64,000 nucleotides of DNA from Mimachlamys varia (GCA_947623455.1 OX392538.1:36254001-36318000), one strand, 5' to 3'. Shown: positions 23,621 through 35,630, counted from the stretch's first letter. Translations and numbers: made by a program. Notes: generated by a model not told the origin, from the letters alone.

Positions 23621-24049
23621 ATGGCTAAGGAACTCCGTAATGTGGTTGCCAAACAGCTATCGGCATGGCTAAGGAACTCCGTAATGTGGTTGCCAAACAG
23701 CTTCTTATCGGCATGGCTAAGGAACTCCGTAATGTGGTTGCCAAACAGCTTCTTATCGGCATGGCTAAGGAACTCTGTAATGTGGTTGCCAAACAGCTTC
23801 TTATCGACATGGCTAAGGAACTCCGTAATGTGGTTGCCAAACAGCTTCTTATCGACATGGCTAAGGAACTCCGTAATGTGGTTGCCAAACAGCTTCTTAT
23901 CGGCATGGCTAAGGAACTCCGTAATGTGGTTGCCAAACAGCTTCTTATCGGCATGGCTAAGGAACTCCGTAATGTGGTTGCCAAACAGCTTCTTATCGAC
24001 ATGGCTAAGGAACTCCGTAATGTGGTTGCCAAACAGCTTCTTATCGGCA
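23621..24049. repeat. 48-bp minisatellite
   Basis: Nine units starting at 23,621, 23,665, then every 48 bases to 24,001; the first unit is 44 bases. The unit runs atggctaaggaactccgtaa... to cttatcggc. Units are nearly identical; the main variation is gac/ggc before the ATG. Because 48 is divisible by 3 and the unit has few stops, several frames stay open on both strands (up to 157 codons), which is not evidence of coding. A tenth, partial unit lies at 24,351-24,390, beyond the inserted foldback element. Confidence 0.95.
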
Positions 24050-24350
24050 CACGGACCTGAGAATTTGTTACAGCTAGTTTTGGACCTAAAATAGGGTGTT
24101 TAGAGTAATTTTACACATTCGGGGGGGGGGGGGGGGGGGGTTAAGATCAATTTTCGATAAAATACCCCCTAAATGATCATAGCTTTTAAATATGCCCCCT
24201 CAATGGCCATACCTTTGAGGGGGCATTTTTATCAAAAATTGATCTTAACCCCCCCCCCCCACCCCCCCCACCCCTCAAATGTGTAAAATTACACTAAACA
24301 CCCTATTTTTAGGTCCAAAACTAGCTGTAACAAATTCTCAGGTCCCTGTG
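24050..24350. mobile_element. Complete foldback element with 10-bp target duplication
   Basis: About 300 bases with long inverted arms. The left arm opens cacggacctgagaatttgtt and the right arm closes with the inverse, ending tctcaggtccctgtg. The arms run about 110 bases inward, through a gttttggacctaaaataggg block and its complement, to G and C homopolymer tracts. Both sides are flanked by cttatcggca (24,040-24,049 and 24,351-24,360), so it inserted into the last minisatellite unit. No ORF, so non-autonomous. The superfamily is unclear; a 9-10 bp duplication with long arms would fit a Mutator-like element. Confidence 0.8.
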
Positions 24351-24419
24351 CTTATCGGCATGGCTAAGGAACTCCGTAATGTGATATTTGGCGAAGTGGA
24401 TAATTGAGCTTCCAGTGGT

Positions 24420-24830
24420 TGGTTGGTTGGATGGTTTAGGTGTTTAACGCTGGTACTAGGCCTACACAGAGGTAACTCGTGTTTCTACCGGCGCGAGGGG
24501 GGGTGGGGGTGGGGGGTGGGGTTGCCGCCCACCTCCCTCTGAGGTTACTTTGTTGACCTTGTCCTCACAGATCACGCCCCAGGCCACCTGGGTACGGGTA
24601 CGGATAGGCTGTCGGTACGTTTGGGCCAACGGATATGGGAGTCCTCCTGAGCGAACGTAGTCCGCTCAGGTGACCACGCAACCCTCCTATGGAGCTTCCA
24701 CCAAGACGGCCGGGGTTATATTATATTAGATTCCTCGATCGGACGGGATAAAGTTTAAAGTTACCTGCTCGGCAACGTGGGTTTGCTCCGGGTATTCCAG
24801 TTTCCTTATAAATTAGACCCCGCAGGCGGT
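24420..24830. repeat. Dispersed repeat, long copy
   Basis: Begins ggttggttggatggtttagg and contains the acgccccaggccacctgggt block shared with 5,943 and 14,535. The ggttggttgg head resembles repeats common in bivalve genomes (recalled, not searched). Confidence 0.65.
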
Positions 24831-26043
24831 AACAGTTTAACATCCGAACAAAATCAATTAATATTATAAAAAAAAAATGATAGTAAAACCAGAGGTCCCG
24901 GGTTCAAATTTTTGTGTAGACATTGAACAAATAAATTTCTTTGAATGTCAACGTTTTCCAATTGAAAGCCGAATACTTTATAAAAATTTGAATACCTTAG
25001 GTATGATCGTTACTATTGAGCTTATTTTGCTTGGTAGCTCTGAATTATCAATAGACCTTAAATTAAACGTTTTTAGACATATGCATTATTTAATCAAAAC
25101 CAGCCAGAAATTTTGTTAGTACTTTCTATTTTGTAAAATTTCTACCTGTGTTAATATCATATCAATACCATTTATTTATTATGTTTATGCCTATCATAAT
25201 TGTTGTCAAGTAATTGTAAATGTATGATGTGAGAAGGCTATGACAAGTTGAGATAATTTGTGTCTAATCCCTTGTTCAATGTTTATAGGCAATATATATT
25301 TTAAGGCCCAATATACGTAACTTAATTAACTTTTTCGTGATTCTGAAAAGTTCTGAAAAAAAAAATCCAGTGGATAACCATGCAAAAATAAGCCTAAAAC
25401 GAAGTAAACCTGAGCGGTAAATAACAAAAAAACTCTTGACAGAAAAATCCACAATTTTCGATGGTCATAATAGTTTTTTATGAGGAGTTGTAGGAGTTGA
25501 TTGAAAAGCCTAAAAAACTTAAATGCTTATTATACTTCTTCTTTATAATTTTAGCTTTATTTAGATTTTTTTATGTTTAAAATGTATTTATTCAAGTAAT
25601 GAACTAATGTCTTGTTATGAATAATACAATATTACAATAATACAGTCTTAGAGATGTTTATCGGAGAATTTATTCGGTTTAAAATGTATTTATTCAAGTA
25701 ATGAAATACATGGTATGAATATTACCGTATAATTTTATCTACACTCTTACCGATATAGCTAGAAGATAAAGAAACAGAAGCGAAAAAAACCTTTGTAGTA
25801 ATTTATAGCGATCTTAAATTTGAAAAAAAAAACCCATATTTTTGGGAAAATTAAAAAAAAGGAAATATAATGACGGCAATCATAAGGAGTTTGGTTCCAA
25901 ACTTAGACGAAGAAACCGTTCTCTTGCTAAACAAATTATTATGAATACCTCACGCTGATTTCGCAAGCGCAATTTGATCTCAATAAAAACAAAATATATT
26001 AAAAGAAAGAAAAAAATAACTAAATATACCAACAGAACCAGGA
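24831..26043. other. AT-rich intergenic stretch
   Basis: No gene recognised. An 80-codon frame at 24,877-25,119 has no family resemblance. A cccgggttcaaat near its start resembles a tRNA B box. Confidence 0.5.
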
Positions 26044-26333
26044 CACAGGGACCTGAAATTTCGTTACAGCTAGTTTTGGACCTGAAATAGGGTGTTTACA
26101 GTAATTTTACACTTGGGTGTGTGTATGGGGGGGGGGGGGGGGTGTTAAGATCAATTTTCGATAAAAATGCCCCCCCCCCCCCCCCCTCAATGGTCATAAA
26201 AGCTGACCATTGGGGGCGGGGGGGCGGGGGGTATTTTATCGAAAATTGATCTTAACCCCCCAAAAATGTAAAATATCTCTAAACACCCTATTTTAGGACC
26301 AAACTAGCTGTACCAAATTCTCAGGTCCCTGTG
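26044..26333. mobile_element. Foldback element, second complete copy
   Basis: Opens cacagggacctgaaatttcg and closes tctcaggtccctgtg, with the same internal blocks and G/C tracts as 24,050-24,350. No clean target duplication is visible. Confidence 0.75.
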
Positions 26334-26945
26334 GATCAGGTGACAACGAGGAGATATGGTAAACATAATAAATAAATCCATGGAAAAATATATACAACCA
26401 GGACGTTTTTATCTTTTCAAAGATATGGATTTCATGTGTGAACAAAGGAATTTTTTTTCAACTATACCCCCCAAAAGTTTAAAATTTTAAAAAGGAAGAG
26501 GAGAAATAGATTATTATTTAGTTAGGTTTTTGTTTTGTGTGTGTGGAGGGTAGTTTTTTGTTTGTTTTTGTCAAATCTAATTTTTTGTTGTTGTTGTTGT
26601 TTTTTTTTTACTATAATTTACTGTACATTGGTGGGATGACTAACCAGAAAGTGTGTGCTAACTATTTATGTTTATGTTTCAATAATGAACTGGATAAACA
26701 TTGGGAAATCATTTATTTATTATACAACTTAGACTACATTATGAAATGTAGTTGTGTTACAATCAATAACTTTAATTTTTAATAATTAACATGTATTGAG
26801 TCTGGTGTAGAGGGTAGGATGTCTCCTGTGCCAGAATTCTGTCATTCAAGATCATAAAATACAGCCTAAGAGATGTTTATCTGGTTTTTTATTTCGTTTA
26901 ATATGTATATATTCAAGTAATAAAATCGCATATGCAAACATTATG

Positions 26946-27008
26946 CATCGTCGGAAACCCACGGTACACTTCTCTGACCTTTGCGTGTACCGTGGGTTTC
27001 CGACGATG
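26946..27008. repeat. Perfect 24-bp inverted repeat
   Basis: Arms 26,946-26,969 (catcgtcggaaacccacggt plus acac) and 26,985-27,008 pair without mismatch around a 15-base loop. Confidence 0.9.
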
Positions 27009-27501
27009 GACATTATGAGGAAAACAAGTAATGTGCATTTCAGAATTTATTTCATATAAAACAGAGGTTACCAACGATTTAAATATCTTTATCACCATTC
27101 CTTCTGCAGTGATATTTTGCAATTATTTTTTTTAAAGTGTTTTCAGTGGGATATTTTTGTACCTCAAAAGTAAAAAAAAAAATCTTTCTGGAAGAAACCA
27201 AGTCAGATTTATAAATCAGCTTCCAGAAATATTCATATTAACATTTCTTTTCTTTTTAAACTGATTGCATTAATTTTGTACTTGTATTTCAATTCTTACA
27301 CAAGTTGCGTCCTGTTTCTGCAAAGGGAGATAACTAATAAAACAATGCCAAGTTTTCATGTTTATTGAAGCTACGCAAAAAGAAACCAAATTGTTCAAAC
27401 AACCAAAATGAACAATCAGCTTATTGTTATCAGTTCACGTTTGCTAGCGGTATTGACAATTATTTGATCATTTTCCTGTTTATTTCACAGGCACATGTTG
27501 C

Positions 27502-27765
27502 CACAAGGACCTGAGAATTTGTTATAGCTAACTTTGGACCTAAAATAGGGTGTTTAGCGTAATTTTACACATTTGGGGGGGGGGGGGGGGGTTAAGATCA
27601 ATTTTCGATAATATGCCCCCTTAGTAGTCATACATGTACAGCTTTCATGGCCATTAGGGGCGCATTTTATCCAAAAGTGATCTCAACCCCTCAAAGGTGT
27701 AAAATTATTCTAAACATCATAGTTTAGGTCCAAAACTGAGTGAAACAAGTTCTCAGGTCCCTGCG
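27502..27765. mobile_element. Foldback element, third copy
   Basis: Opens cacaaggacctgagaatttg and closes ttctcaggtccctgc, with more diverged arms than the other copies. Confidence 0.7.
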
Positions 27766-28149
27766 ATCAGGACAGATAACAAAAAACAATGACACAACAG
27801 CTCTTCTATGTCAGGTTCTTACTTCGATCTTTACTTAAACTATGATCAACACGGACAGCTTACTGCTATAATTTGTACGATTAACGTGACGATTTCGATT
27901 TTCCTATCATGACTTTCCCTTTCTTGACAGTAACATCCCTGCTTCTCCATCCTATGGTGTTTACATGTCGCAGTTGATTCGTTATTCTAGGGCTTTCTCT
28001 GAATATCGAGATGTTCTAGTTGAGGTACGGAAAAACACTTGATACCGTTGGAAAGATGGATAATTTTTAACCCTTTAGTATGAAGCGTACTATTATTTGA
28101 ATATTAGTGTAATTAATTGAGTATGTGTTAATTTGGTGTTCTATCCTTT

Positions 28150-28207
28150 AGTCTTTATGACCACTGAGGCGGGGGGGGGGCATTTTCATCGAGAACCGAT
28201 CTAACCG

Positions 28208-28244
<37 letters not shown>

Positions 28245-28305
28245 GAGTACCTCAATATTTAGGTTCAAAACTTTTATATAGAGGTTACAAATTCTCAGGT
28301 CCCTG
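28150..28305. mobile_element. Foldback element, right half
   Basis: G tract, cattttcatcgagaaccgat, C tract, then acaaattctcaggtccctgc. The left arm is missing. Confidence 0.6.
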
Positions 28306-28319
28306 CATATACGTCTGAT

Positions 28320-28428
28320 CACAGGGACACGTTACAATTGTAATGTATGTATAAAATATATGGGGGGTTGTTTATATCGACCCCCCATATATTTTATACA
28401 TACATTACTATTGTAACGTGTCCCTGTG
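28320..28428. repeat. 48-bp hairpin with cacaggg ends
   Basis: Arms 28,320-28,367 and 28,381-28,428 pair with a single mismatch around a 13-base loop. The ends (cacaggg ... ccctgtg) match the ends of the foldback family, but the interior is different. Flanking bases gtctgat and gtcttat are 6 of 7 alike. Confidence 0.9.
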
Positions 28429-28667
28429 GTCTTATTGAGGATTCTCTGTATAACGTAACTTTTGACGATGAGCCTATTTAGCTTCTTCATGGTCATAACG
28501 TTCGCATAACTAGAATTTTAAATAAACAGAGTGAATATCTTAATTATGTCAAAGACTTACGCTTATCGTCTATAACAATAACCGCTCTGCACTATACCTA
28601 CATAATTATAACTTATTCCATTCCCTCATTATAGACCACCACTAGGCCTATCATATGATATATATAT

Positions 28668-29167
28668 ACACTGCCATCCAAAAGTTCTGATACATCTTTT
28701 CTGCAAACGCTTTGAAATTGAGCAAAACCCAATTTTGAAGTTTGTCTTAATATTAAATGTTATTTTTTTTAAAGCTACGTGTATGGTTTTTGATACAATT
28801 AAAATATTCAAATCCTCAAAGTGCAATATTTTTGCAATTTCACGTTTTTATACATACAATTCAACAATGTATTTCTTTCTTATATTTTTGACATTGGATC
28901 ATTAATTGTTAGGTTTTAATTCCATTTAATTGTGCAAATGAAAGTAACACAACTTTCATTCATTTTTGAACATTATCAAAAATAGATCTAGTCTATATAT
29001 ATATCTCCCTACAACTTCCAGGACTTAGGTATTTTTTAAATAAAATGCCAATTGCGGTTAATAAGTGGTCTCTCTGTAGGAAATTACATCCGTTGTGATT
29101 AACAATTTGTTAGCTAATGGCTTAGTATAAACATGAAAATTTGTAACAAACGTTTGGATGGCAGTGT
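28668..29167. mobile_element. Non-autonomous Tc1/mariner-like MITE
   Basis: About 500 bases with perfect 15-base inverted ends (acactgccatccaaa at 28,668-28,682; inverse at 29,153-29,167) in AT-rich flanks. The end sequence resembles Tc1-like termini. No transposase frame is left inside. Confidence 0.6.
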
Positions 29168-29900
29168 TATATTACTTGTCTTGTCTTGAGTGTTTTTCTC
29201 TCCTTTTTGTCAGGAGCTGTCCAGAGAATCCATAGGATGATCCTGGAGTACGTTGGTATCATCGTAAAATTACATAACACGTAGATAAAAGATTTTTTGT
29301 AAAAACCACACAGGGCGAGTCCATTGCATTAATAATGCCTTTGATTTTTTTTTTTTAAAGGGTAGCTAGCGGACCAGCACCACATGCACATAAGAGTAAG
29401 CCTATAAAATATATATATACAAGCAGTTGCTGAGTCTAATAAAAGTGGCACTAGATACTTAAACTATATATTATAGTTAAGAATAAAAGAGCATAAAAGG
29501 AGGCGGTACTGGTTAAGGAATCTAGATGCGTTAAAATACTGTAGCAAATTTAAAAAAAAACACTGTATGGTTGCTCTACCACAGGTAGGGGATACAAAGT
29601 TTAAGAAAATTGTAAAATTTTAGAAGATGGACAGTCATTAAGATACTCTTTGTAAAGGGTTTTGTTATGACAAAAGAGCTCATTTGCCCTATCCCTCCCC
29701 CTGCTGTCGGACTTATACAGGTATGGTAGAGGCTTTCTCAAAAGTTCGTGAGTTATCAGCTCGGTTCATATACTGTAAGCTTAAATTAACGTCACGCGGT
29801 CACAAAATGGTTGGAAAAGTTCTTGGAAATGATAGATCTATTTGAACATTTTCCTTTCACGGTATAACAAAATACGTTACGTAAGAGTAAGGCCTAAATT
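29168..29900. other. Intergenic stretch upstream of cytochrome c 1
   Basis: No gene recognised. Confidence 0.4.
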
Positions 29901-29932
29901 ATACAACCACGGATTTACATAACCAGACAACG

Positions 29933-30519
29933 TGACGTAATCACGACGCGCTGTTGGCCAGAGACGCGTTTTGTTACGTCTCGGTGTGGCTTATGAAATG
30001 AATGCTCCCGGTCTCATGCGCGCGGTGAACATAGACCGATCCCTTGGGCGATATCTAGGTGAAGGTCGTTTGACGAAATAGAAATCTTAAAAAAAAACAC
30101 GAATAAAAACAAGTTTTTAATCAATTTATTTGCAAATAAGTTAAAAATAATCTGAGAAATAATTGAGATTCGAAAAAAGATGTGCAAATTAAAATTTCTA
30201 AAAATTCGATACCCTCAGCGAGTCCACTTGAAAGGGAAGCCAGCACATATTTTCCTCTTTTCAGCTCAAGATAAACCATTAAGCATGTTTATCAAATTTA
30301 TTTGTTTTAAGTTCCAAATTTTTTTCTGATTTTGACTTGAAGTTCAAGAATAGTATGTGTATCCTTGTGCATGATTTTAAGAATTATAAATTAATTATAT
30401 AACGTAATTTACCCTTAAAATGGAATCGTCCAGTAGGCTTATTTGTGACGTCAGACCCATCGTCCTTTTCGACCGGTAGATTTTCACTCCGTCAGACCAG
30501 CGACAACACGTTGTGAAAA
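29933..30519 (+). promoter_or_regulatory. Probable cytochrome c 1 promoter and 5' UTR
   Basis: GC content rises compared with the surroundings. A full CRE, TGACGTCA, lies at 30,446-30,453, about 75 bases before the end of the first exon, with a TGACGTAA variant at 29,933-29,940 and a GC-rich tgcgcgcgg at about 30,016. CRE sites are known in mammalian cytochrome c promoters. The transcription start is not determinable here. Confidence 0.45.
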
Positions 30520-33500
30520 ATGTAAGTATAATTTCATGAATGAAAATTTTGAAATCGACACTGCAGACTGGCAATTTAATAGAAAGTAGTTGTAGTTACA
30601 TGTATAAACATACTTTTGAGAGTGATTTTCGGTATTAAAACACCAAACATCTAAACCGGCTTTACATCAGAAATTCAAGGACAACCACATGTCATTGCTT
30701 TTGTAAAGTTCAGCGTAGACTGCCGTAGTTTGTTCAACTCGCCATTTCATTATAACTGGTCGCCTGCTGTCATCGTCTATGAACAAGATCAATTTTCTCT
30801 GTGAAGACTCTTTTGGTTTACATTTTTCGATCATTGTATTTTTTGAAACAGCTAGATTATATACGTGACAGTCCTTGGTTTAAAGGTCACCATATATAAC
30901 CAGCTGGGTTTCGTAATGGATGAAGTCAGCTGTCATTGTCATGTTGGGAAGCATGCTTCAGTATCGTTTTTAGAGTTCCGTTACAACGATATTTCTTTCA
31001 TTATACAACCGTTCGTTTTCATTAAATCTACTGGTCTTTAAATGGTTTTATCATCTTCAGACATGTCAGAAGCCGTTTCCTAATCATCAAATCATTTTTT
31101 TAAACTTCCTCTTCAAATTTAAGTCCACTTAGAGATTTGTTTTTCCTGGAACGGTGTGAAATTGAACCGAAATAGACTTTTCTTTATTTTATTCTTTGAA
31201 AGAAAGGTTGTTCCAAGATGGTTGCTAGGACCTACGCAGGGATCACTTGCAGGCGAGATTTAGGAATTTTTACCCATATTTTCCTGAAAATCTCATTAAG
31301 AATTCAAAATTGTATTACTTCATATAAGAAAATCTCTTTGAATTTTTTCTAATCCCATAAAATTCCCTCAAATTCTCCCAAAGGTTTAAAGAGCTAGAAT
31401 TATCCCTGCCTACGGTCTTTTACTAATTTCATAATTTTCGCTGAGTCTCCTTTTTGAGCTCTGTAATTAAATCGGGAGTTTTTACCAGAAGCCCACACAT
31501 GAAAGCTTTTCAGAGGTAAGTTTACCATTTAGACTACGTAAACAAAACGAAGTAAACAAGGTTGTATAATTCGATGAATTTAAAATAAAATCAACCATCT
31601 TGGAGAAACATAGTAGATATATACTTGATATTAAATGAGTAAATGTCGTAATCAGGGAATAAAATTTTATTATTTCTTGCATATTAACTGAATGCACAAT
31701 GCTTCAGAGGTAGACAAACAAGTTACGAAGTATGCATCAGGGTAAAATTGCATACCATTTTGACCAAGACTAGAGTCCTTTGGACCTCTTGATTAAATAT
31801 TGGATGTCTTAGATAAATATTTGGGGTCCTTATCAATGGTAAGTTTTAGTATTCATTGTTATAGGCCATGAATGCATAATTTAATTCAGAAAAATGGGGA
31901 ATAAGTATCAGAAGCATGTAAAACCCTGATGCAAGAAATTGGTATTGGTCTAAACTTACCAACCTTGTCAAGTTAAGTGTTCAATGACAAGTCCTCATTT
32001 GTTACATAAAAATGATTTTGTTGGAATTGGCAAATTGTGGTGTCATATTTTATCGCAGTTGTTTTCCTGATCAGAATTATCAAGAGTTCTTGGAGAGAAA
32101 TCGAAATCTTATCCATAACAACATTTAGAGCGACATAGACCTCCCTTAAGTAAAATTTGTGATATTTGTGATAGAAGTTATATAGCTGCTTGTCATGTTT
32201 ACGTAGCTGAAGCTAATTAATAAATTGCTTTTCAAAATTGTCATTGAAACCAAATCAGCAAGCAATGTTATCAGGTGTATTGCAAGTTCATTGTAATTCA
32301 ATTTTCAAATAAATATGATATGAGCTTTAAGAAAAAGCTTTCATTGAAAATAATTTAATATTGTTGTTATAACAACAAAATATACACATGGCTACAGTTA
32401 TATGCAAGGTTATGTGTTACCTGTAGTTTTCGGGCGAATCGATTCAACATAAAATTTTTTACTTCTCGATTTATAACAAAACCAACTTTTTGTTCACAGG
32501 GCAGAGGGAGACGCAGAGAAGGGCAAGAAAACATTTGTCCAGAAATGTTCACAATGCCATACCATTACCGAAGGTGGTCCAAACAAAGTAGGACCTAATC
32601 TTTATGGAGTATTTGGAAGGCAGTCTGGCCAAACTGAAGGTTTCAACTACACTGATGCTAACAAGAAAAAAGGTTTGTTCTTCAAACTTGAACAAGACTG
32701 TTCAAAAAAGCATTTTGTCAAAGCTTGTGGTGAAAAAACTTATTTGAATGCTTCTGATTTCACGCTTGAATCAGTACTGAGTAGCTTTTTTGTGTCATTT
32801 GATTGATAAACATTTTTTATTGATTTTGAATGTTCAGTCTATAGCTAATATTTGCTTAAAAATCTTAATAAAAGACTAATAAAGAAAGAGTCATTGGAGA
32901 AATGTAGATCAAAATGGTGTTAAATCAAAATGACTATTTCTACCACAATAAATGGGTGTTATTCAACTCTCATGGTATCAAATAACCATCAAATCTGTTG
33001 AATAAATAAGTTAATAATTTGTAATAAACCCTAAATGCATTTTGATTGGTTGATTGACTGGTGAACTTTGACCAGAATGCCATTTGCTTATTGTTTATGA
33101 TGTCATCATTTGGGGGGAAAATACGGCCTGATATGTTTTTACCCATATTGTCAGCTTTTCAGTTATATTTAGTTCAATGATATACTGTTTTTTTAAAGGC
33201 TGAAATTGTGGAAGAAACACCTTGCACAACTCCAGGTTGTTAGATAGATATGGTATTGATTTCACTCTCGTTAGTCAAATTCTAAAGTTTGTGTCCTTTG
33301 TAACTATTGAAAATTAGGGCTGTCACAGGTGCAAAATTGTAGCCCTGGGTACCCGACACGTACAAATTTACCAGTAAGATATGGTATTCATTTCACTCTC
33401 GTTAGTCAAATTCTAAAGCTTGTGTCCATTGTAACTATAGAAAATTAGGGCTGTCACAGGTGCAAAATTTTAGCCCTGGGTACCTATTTACCAGTAAGTT

Positions 33501-34486
33501 TACAGTTCATTCTCGTCGTTCAGAGATCCAGTGATTATAACTAAATCAATTCACAAAGTATGGTTGTACTTTGCAAAACATCCTCACGTAGCTGACAGTG
33601 ACAGTATATATGTGTGTGTACTTTGATGTTATTTCAACCATCTTTATTGAGTGAAGATTCAGTCCGAAGTCTTGCTAAGACAGAACACATCCAAATTATT
33701 TGTATACGCTTTGTGCATGACCAGAAACGTACATGAACCATATTCTAAAGAATAAAGAACTTGTACTAGCCTACTCAGCTTAGTGAAAACTTGATGAAAT
33801 AAACAATTTTGTTAATGACAGCTACATGTAGTATTGTTCAGTAACTGAAAATACCACAATTATGAATTTAAGGTTTTTTTATTGTATGATGGCAAGTTCA
33901 GTATCAAAGTGTTTGTGTGGCTATTTTAGTATAATTTCCTGATTACATTCAGTCTACCACATTATCGAGTGTCGCTTCGAAAACCTTTAAAAGTACACAA
34001 ACAAAGAAAGTACACAGAAGGATTGCGTAAATATGAAATGGCAAGTCTATCGATGCTTCAATCTATCTATAATCTATTTGTATTCAGTTAGAAGTATTAA
34101 GTTCATCTTTTGGGTACATTTTTTCCAACCTGGGTTGCGCTCAAACCCGACCCGTAACAGGTTACCCGGGTAACCATTACAGCGAGCCCTATGGAAAATT
34201 AACTAACTCAAGTGAAATAACTACCATATCCAGCAATCACTTGTTGTGTTACCTCTGTATTATTTTAATATAGTCTTTAAAATATCTGCTTGATAAAAGT
34301 AAATGTTTTCCTAATTTGTACCTTCTTTTTCCAACAGGTGTAATTTGGGGAGACGATACCTTATTTGCTTATTTAGAGAACCCCAAGAAGTATATCCCAG
34401 GAACAAAGATGGTGTTTGCTGGTATCAAGAAAGCCAAGGAACGACAAAATCTGATTGCTTACATCAAGTCAATGAGGAAAACGTAG
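30520..34486 (+). CDS. CYCS: Cytochrome c, gene 1 (start codon split by an intron)
   Basis: Soluble haem protein of the mitochondrial intermembrane space that carries electrons from complex III to complex IV and helps trigger apoptosis. Coding parts: AT at 30,520-30,521, 32,500-32,672 and 34,338-34,486; 107 residues. The AT is followed directly by gtaagt and the next exon starts with G, so ATG forms only after splicing. The protein starts [17 protein letters not shown]. The haem motif CSQCH is residues 17-21 (His21 axial ligand). [12 protein letters not shown] and the GVIWGDD stretch are typical, and PGTKMVFAG holds the second axial ligand, Met83. Length is normal for animal cytochrome c. Intron 1 is 1,978 bases; intron 2 (phase 1) interrupts the Gly59 codon, matching the position I recall for vertebrate genes. 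No frame damage. Confidence 0.95.
31234..31405. mobile_element. MITE copy in cytochrome c 1 intron 1
   Basis: cagggatcacttgcaggcga ... agctagaattatccctg; cagggat and atccctg are inverse ends. Matches 54,013-54,172 over most of its length. Confidence 0.65.
33246..33495. repeat. 132-bp tandem duplication in intron 2
   Basis: agatatggtattgatttcac at 33,246 recurs with few changes at 33,378. Each unit includes an agggctgtcacaggtgcaaa segment. Confidence 0.85.
33318..34192. mobile_element. Possible hAT-like element in intron 2
   Basis: The left end agggctgtcac and right end (inverse agggctcgctgtaatgg) resemble hAT termini. Flanks ttgaaaatt and tggaaaatt are similar. No transposase remains visible. 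The boundary call is tentative because the left end is itself duplicated. Confidence 0.3.
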
Positions 34487-34572
34487 ATTAACCGAATTGA
34501 ACTATTTATGAACTGATGTCTTAGTGTAAACTGGTTTAATGATAATCTCATCAAGTGAACAAAAATCAAGAC

Positions 34573-34578
34573 AATAAA
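34573..34578 (+). terminator. Poly(A) signal, cytochrome c 1 (proximal)
   Basis: AATAAA 87 bases after the stop codon; a second at 35,005-35,010 could give a longer 3' UTR. Confidence 0.5.
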
Positions 34579-35004
34579 AGCCATTGCCGGTCATACTGCA
34601 GCTACCTACAGGAACATCTGTGAAAGACTTGATTTTAATATTTATGGTGTGTCAGAATATTTTACTTTCAATATCAGTTTTTAATTTGTTAGTAATTCAG
34701 CTTGTTGAATCCTGGTTGACAATGGAACTATCTGTTAGTTATTTTTAACCAATGAGATTTGTTTAATATGTGAAGTGTGTGTGTAAGACAAGTTGATGAG
34801 ATTGAGACTCTCGAGAAAGGATGACTTAGGTATATTTCATTCTCGGTTTTCTCTTTATTTTGGAAGCATGACAACTTCAACTTTAACTTTTAATGTCACT
34901 GGATGGCTTTATCTTGCTGATCTAAATTAGATTGTAAATTATTTAACTCGTATCCATTGGGGCTGTTTTTTCTAGATGTACATGTTAAACTGTGTGAACA
35001 TTTT

Positions 35005-35010
35005 AATAAA
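35005..35010 (+). terminator. Poly(A) signal, cytochrome c 1 (distal)
   Basis: AATAAA followed about 20 bases on by a GT-rich stretch (attgttttttgtcttg), which fits a poly(A) site. Confidence 0.5.
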
Positions 35011-35630
35011 TTAGGCTGAATGATATCATTGTTTTTTGTCTTGTTTAAAAAAAAATGCAACTAATGTACATTGTATCTGAAATGCAAGGAGTCCAACCAA
35101 ATCTGATTGAAATGCATATTTTTATTCTCACTCTAGTACTGACAATCCCATATGAGGTCAAAATCTAGTTACTTTTTGCAATCAAATGACTACTTCTAGA
35201 CTTGAAGTGAAAGTTGGGAAAATGGCTTGCATGATCCTGTTTGTGTGTTAAATCATAATATTTACAGTCTACACTGACATTCACTTGATAACCATTGTTC
35301 CGCAAACTATCATTATCACCTCGTAACTACTCAAACATGTGCCAAATTTCTATGATGTCGACGACAATACATGTGGGCGGAGCTATTAAAATCTTCAAGT
35401 TTGAAACACAATTATGTGATGTCACCAACAATAAACATGGGCGGAGCTAACAACAATTTATCCAAGTTTCATGCTGTTACATTTATTGAACCATTCTCAC
35501 GTTTATTAGTTTTGAAATGAAATCTCTCCGAAGATGGATCTATAATGGACAAAATAGTTACAAACACTTCACCGAAAGATACTGTAATTAAAAGGATAAA
35601 CTTTCTATTTTGTTTAGGTTTTCGGGGGAT

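Noticed and set aside
23621..24094. 157- and 141-codon repeat proteins
   Set aside because: The 48-base unit has no stops in several frames on both strands, and the frame ends inside the inserted foldback element; no promoter or splice context.
24877..25119. 80-codon plus-strand frame
   Set aside because: No family resemblance, no splice partners, AT-rich context; probably chance.
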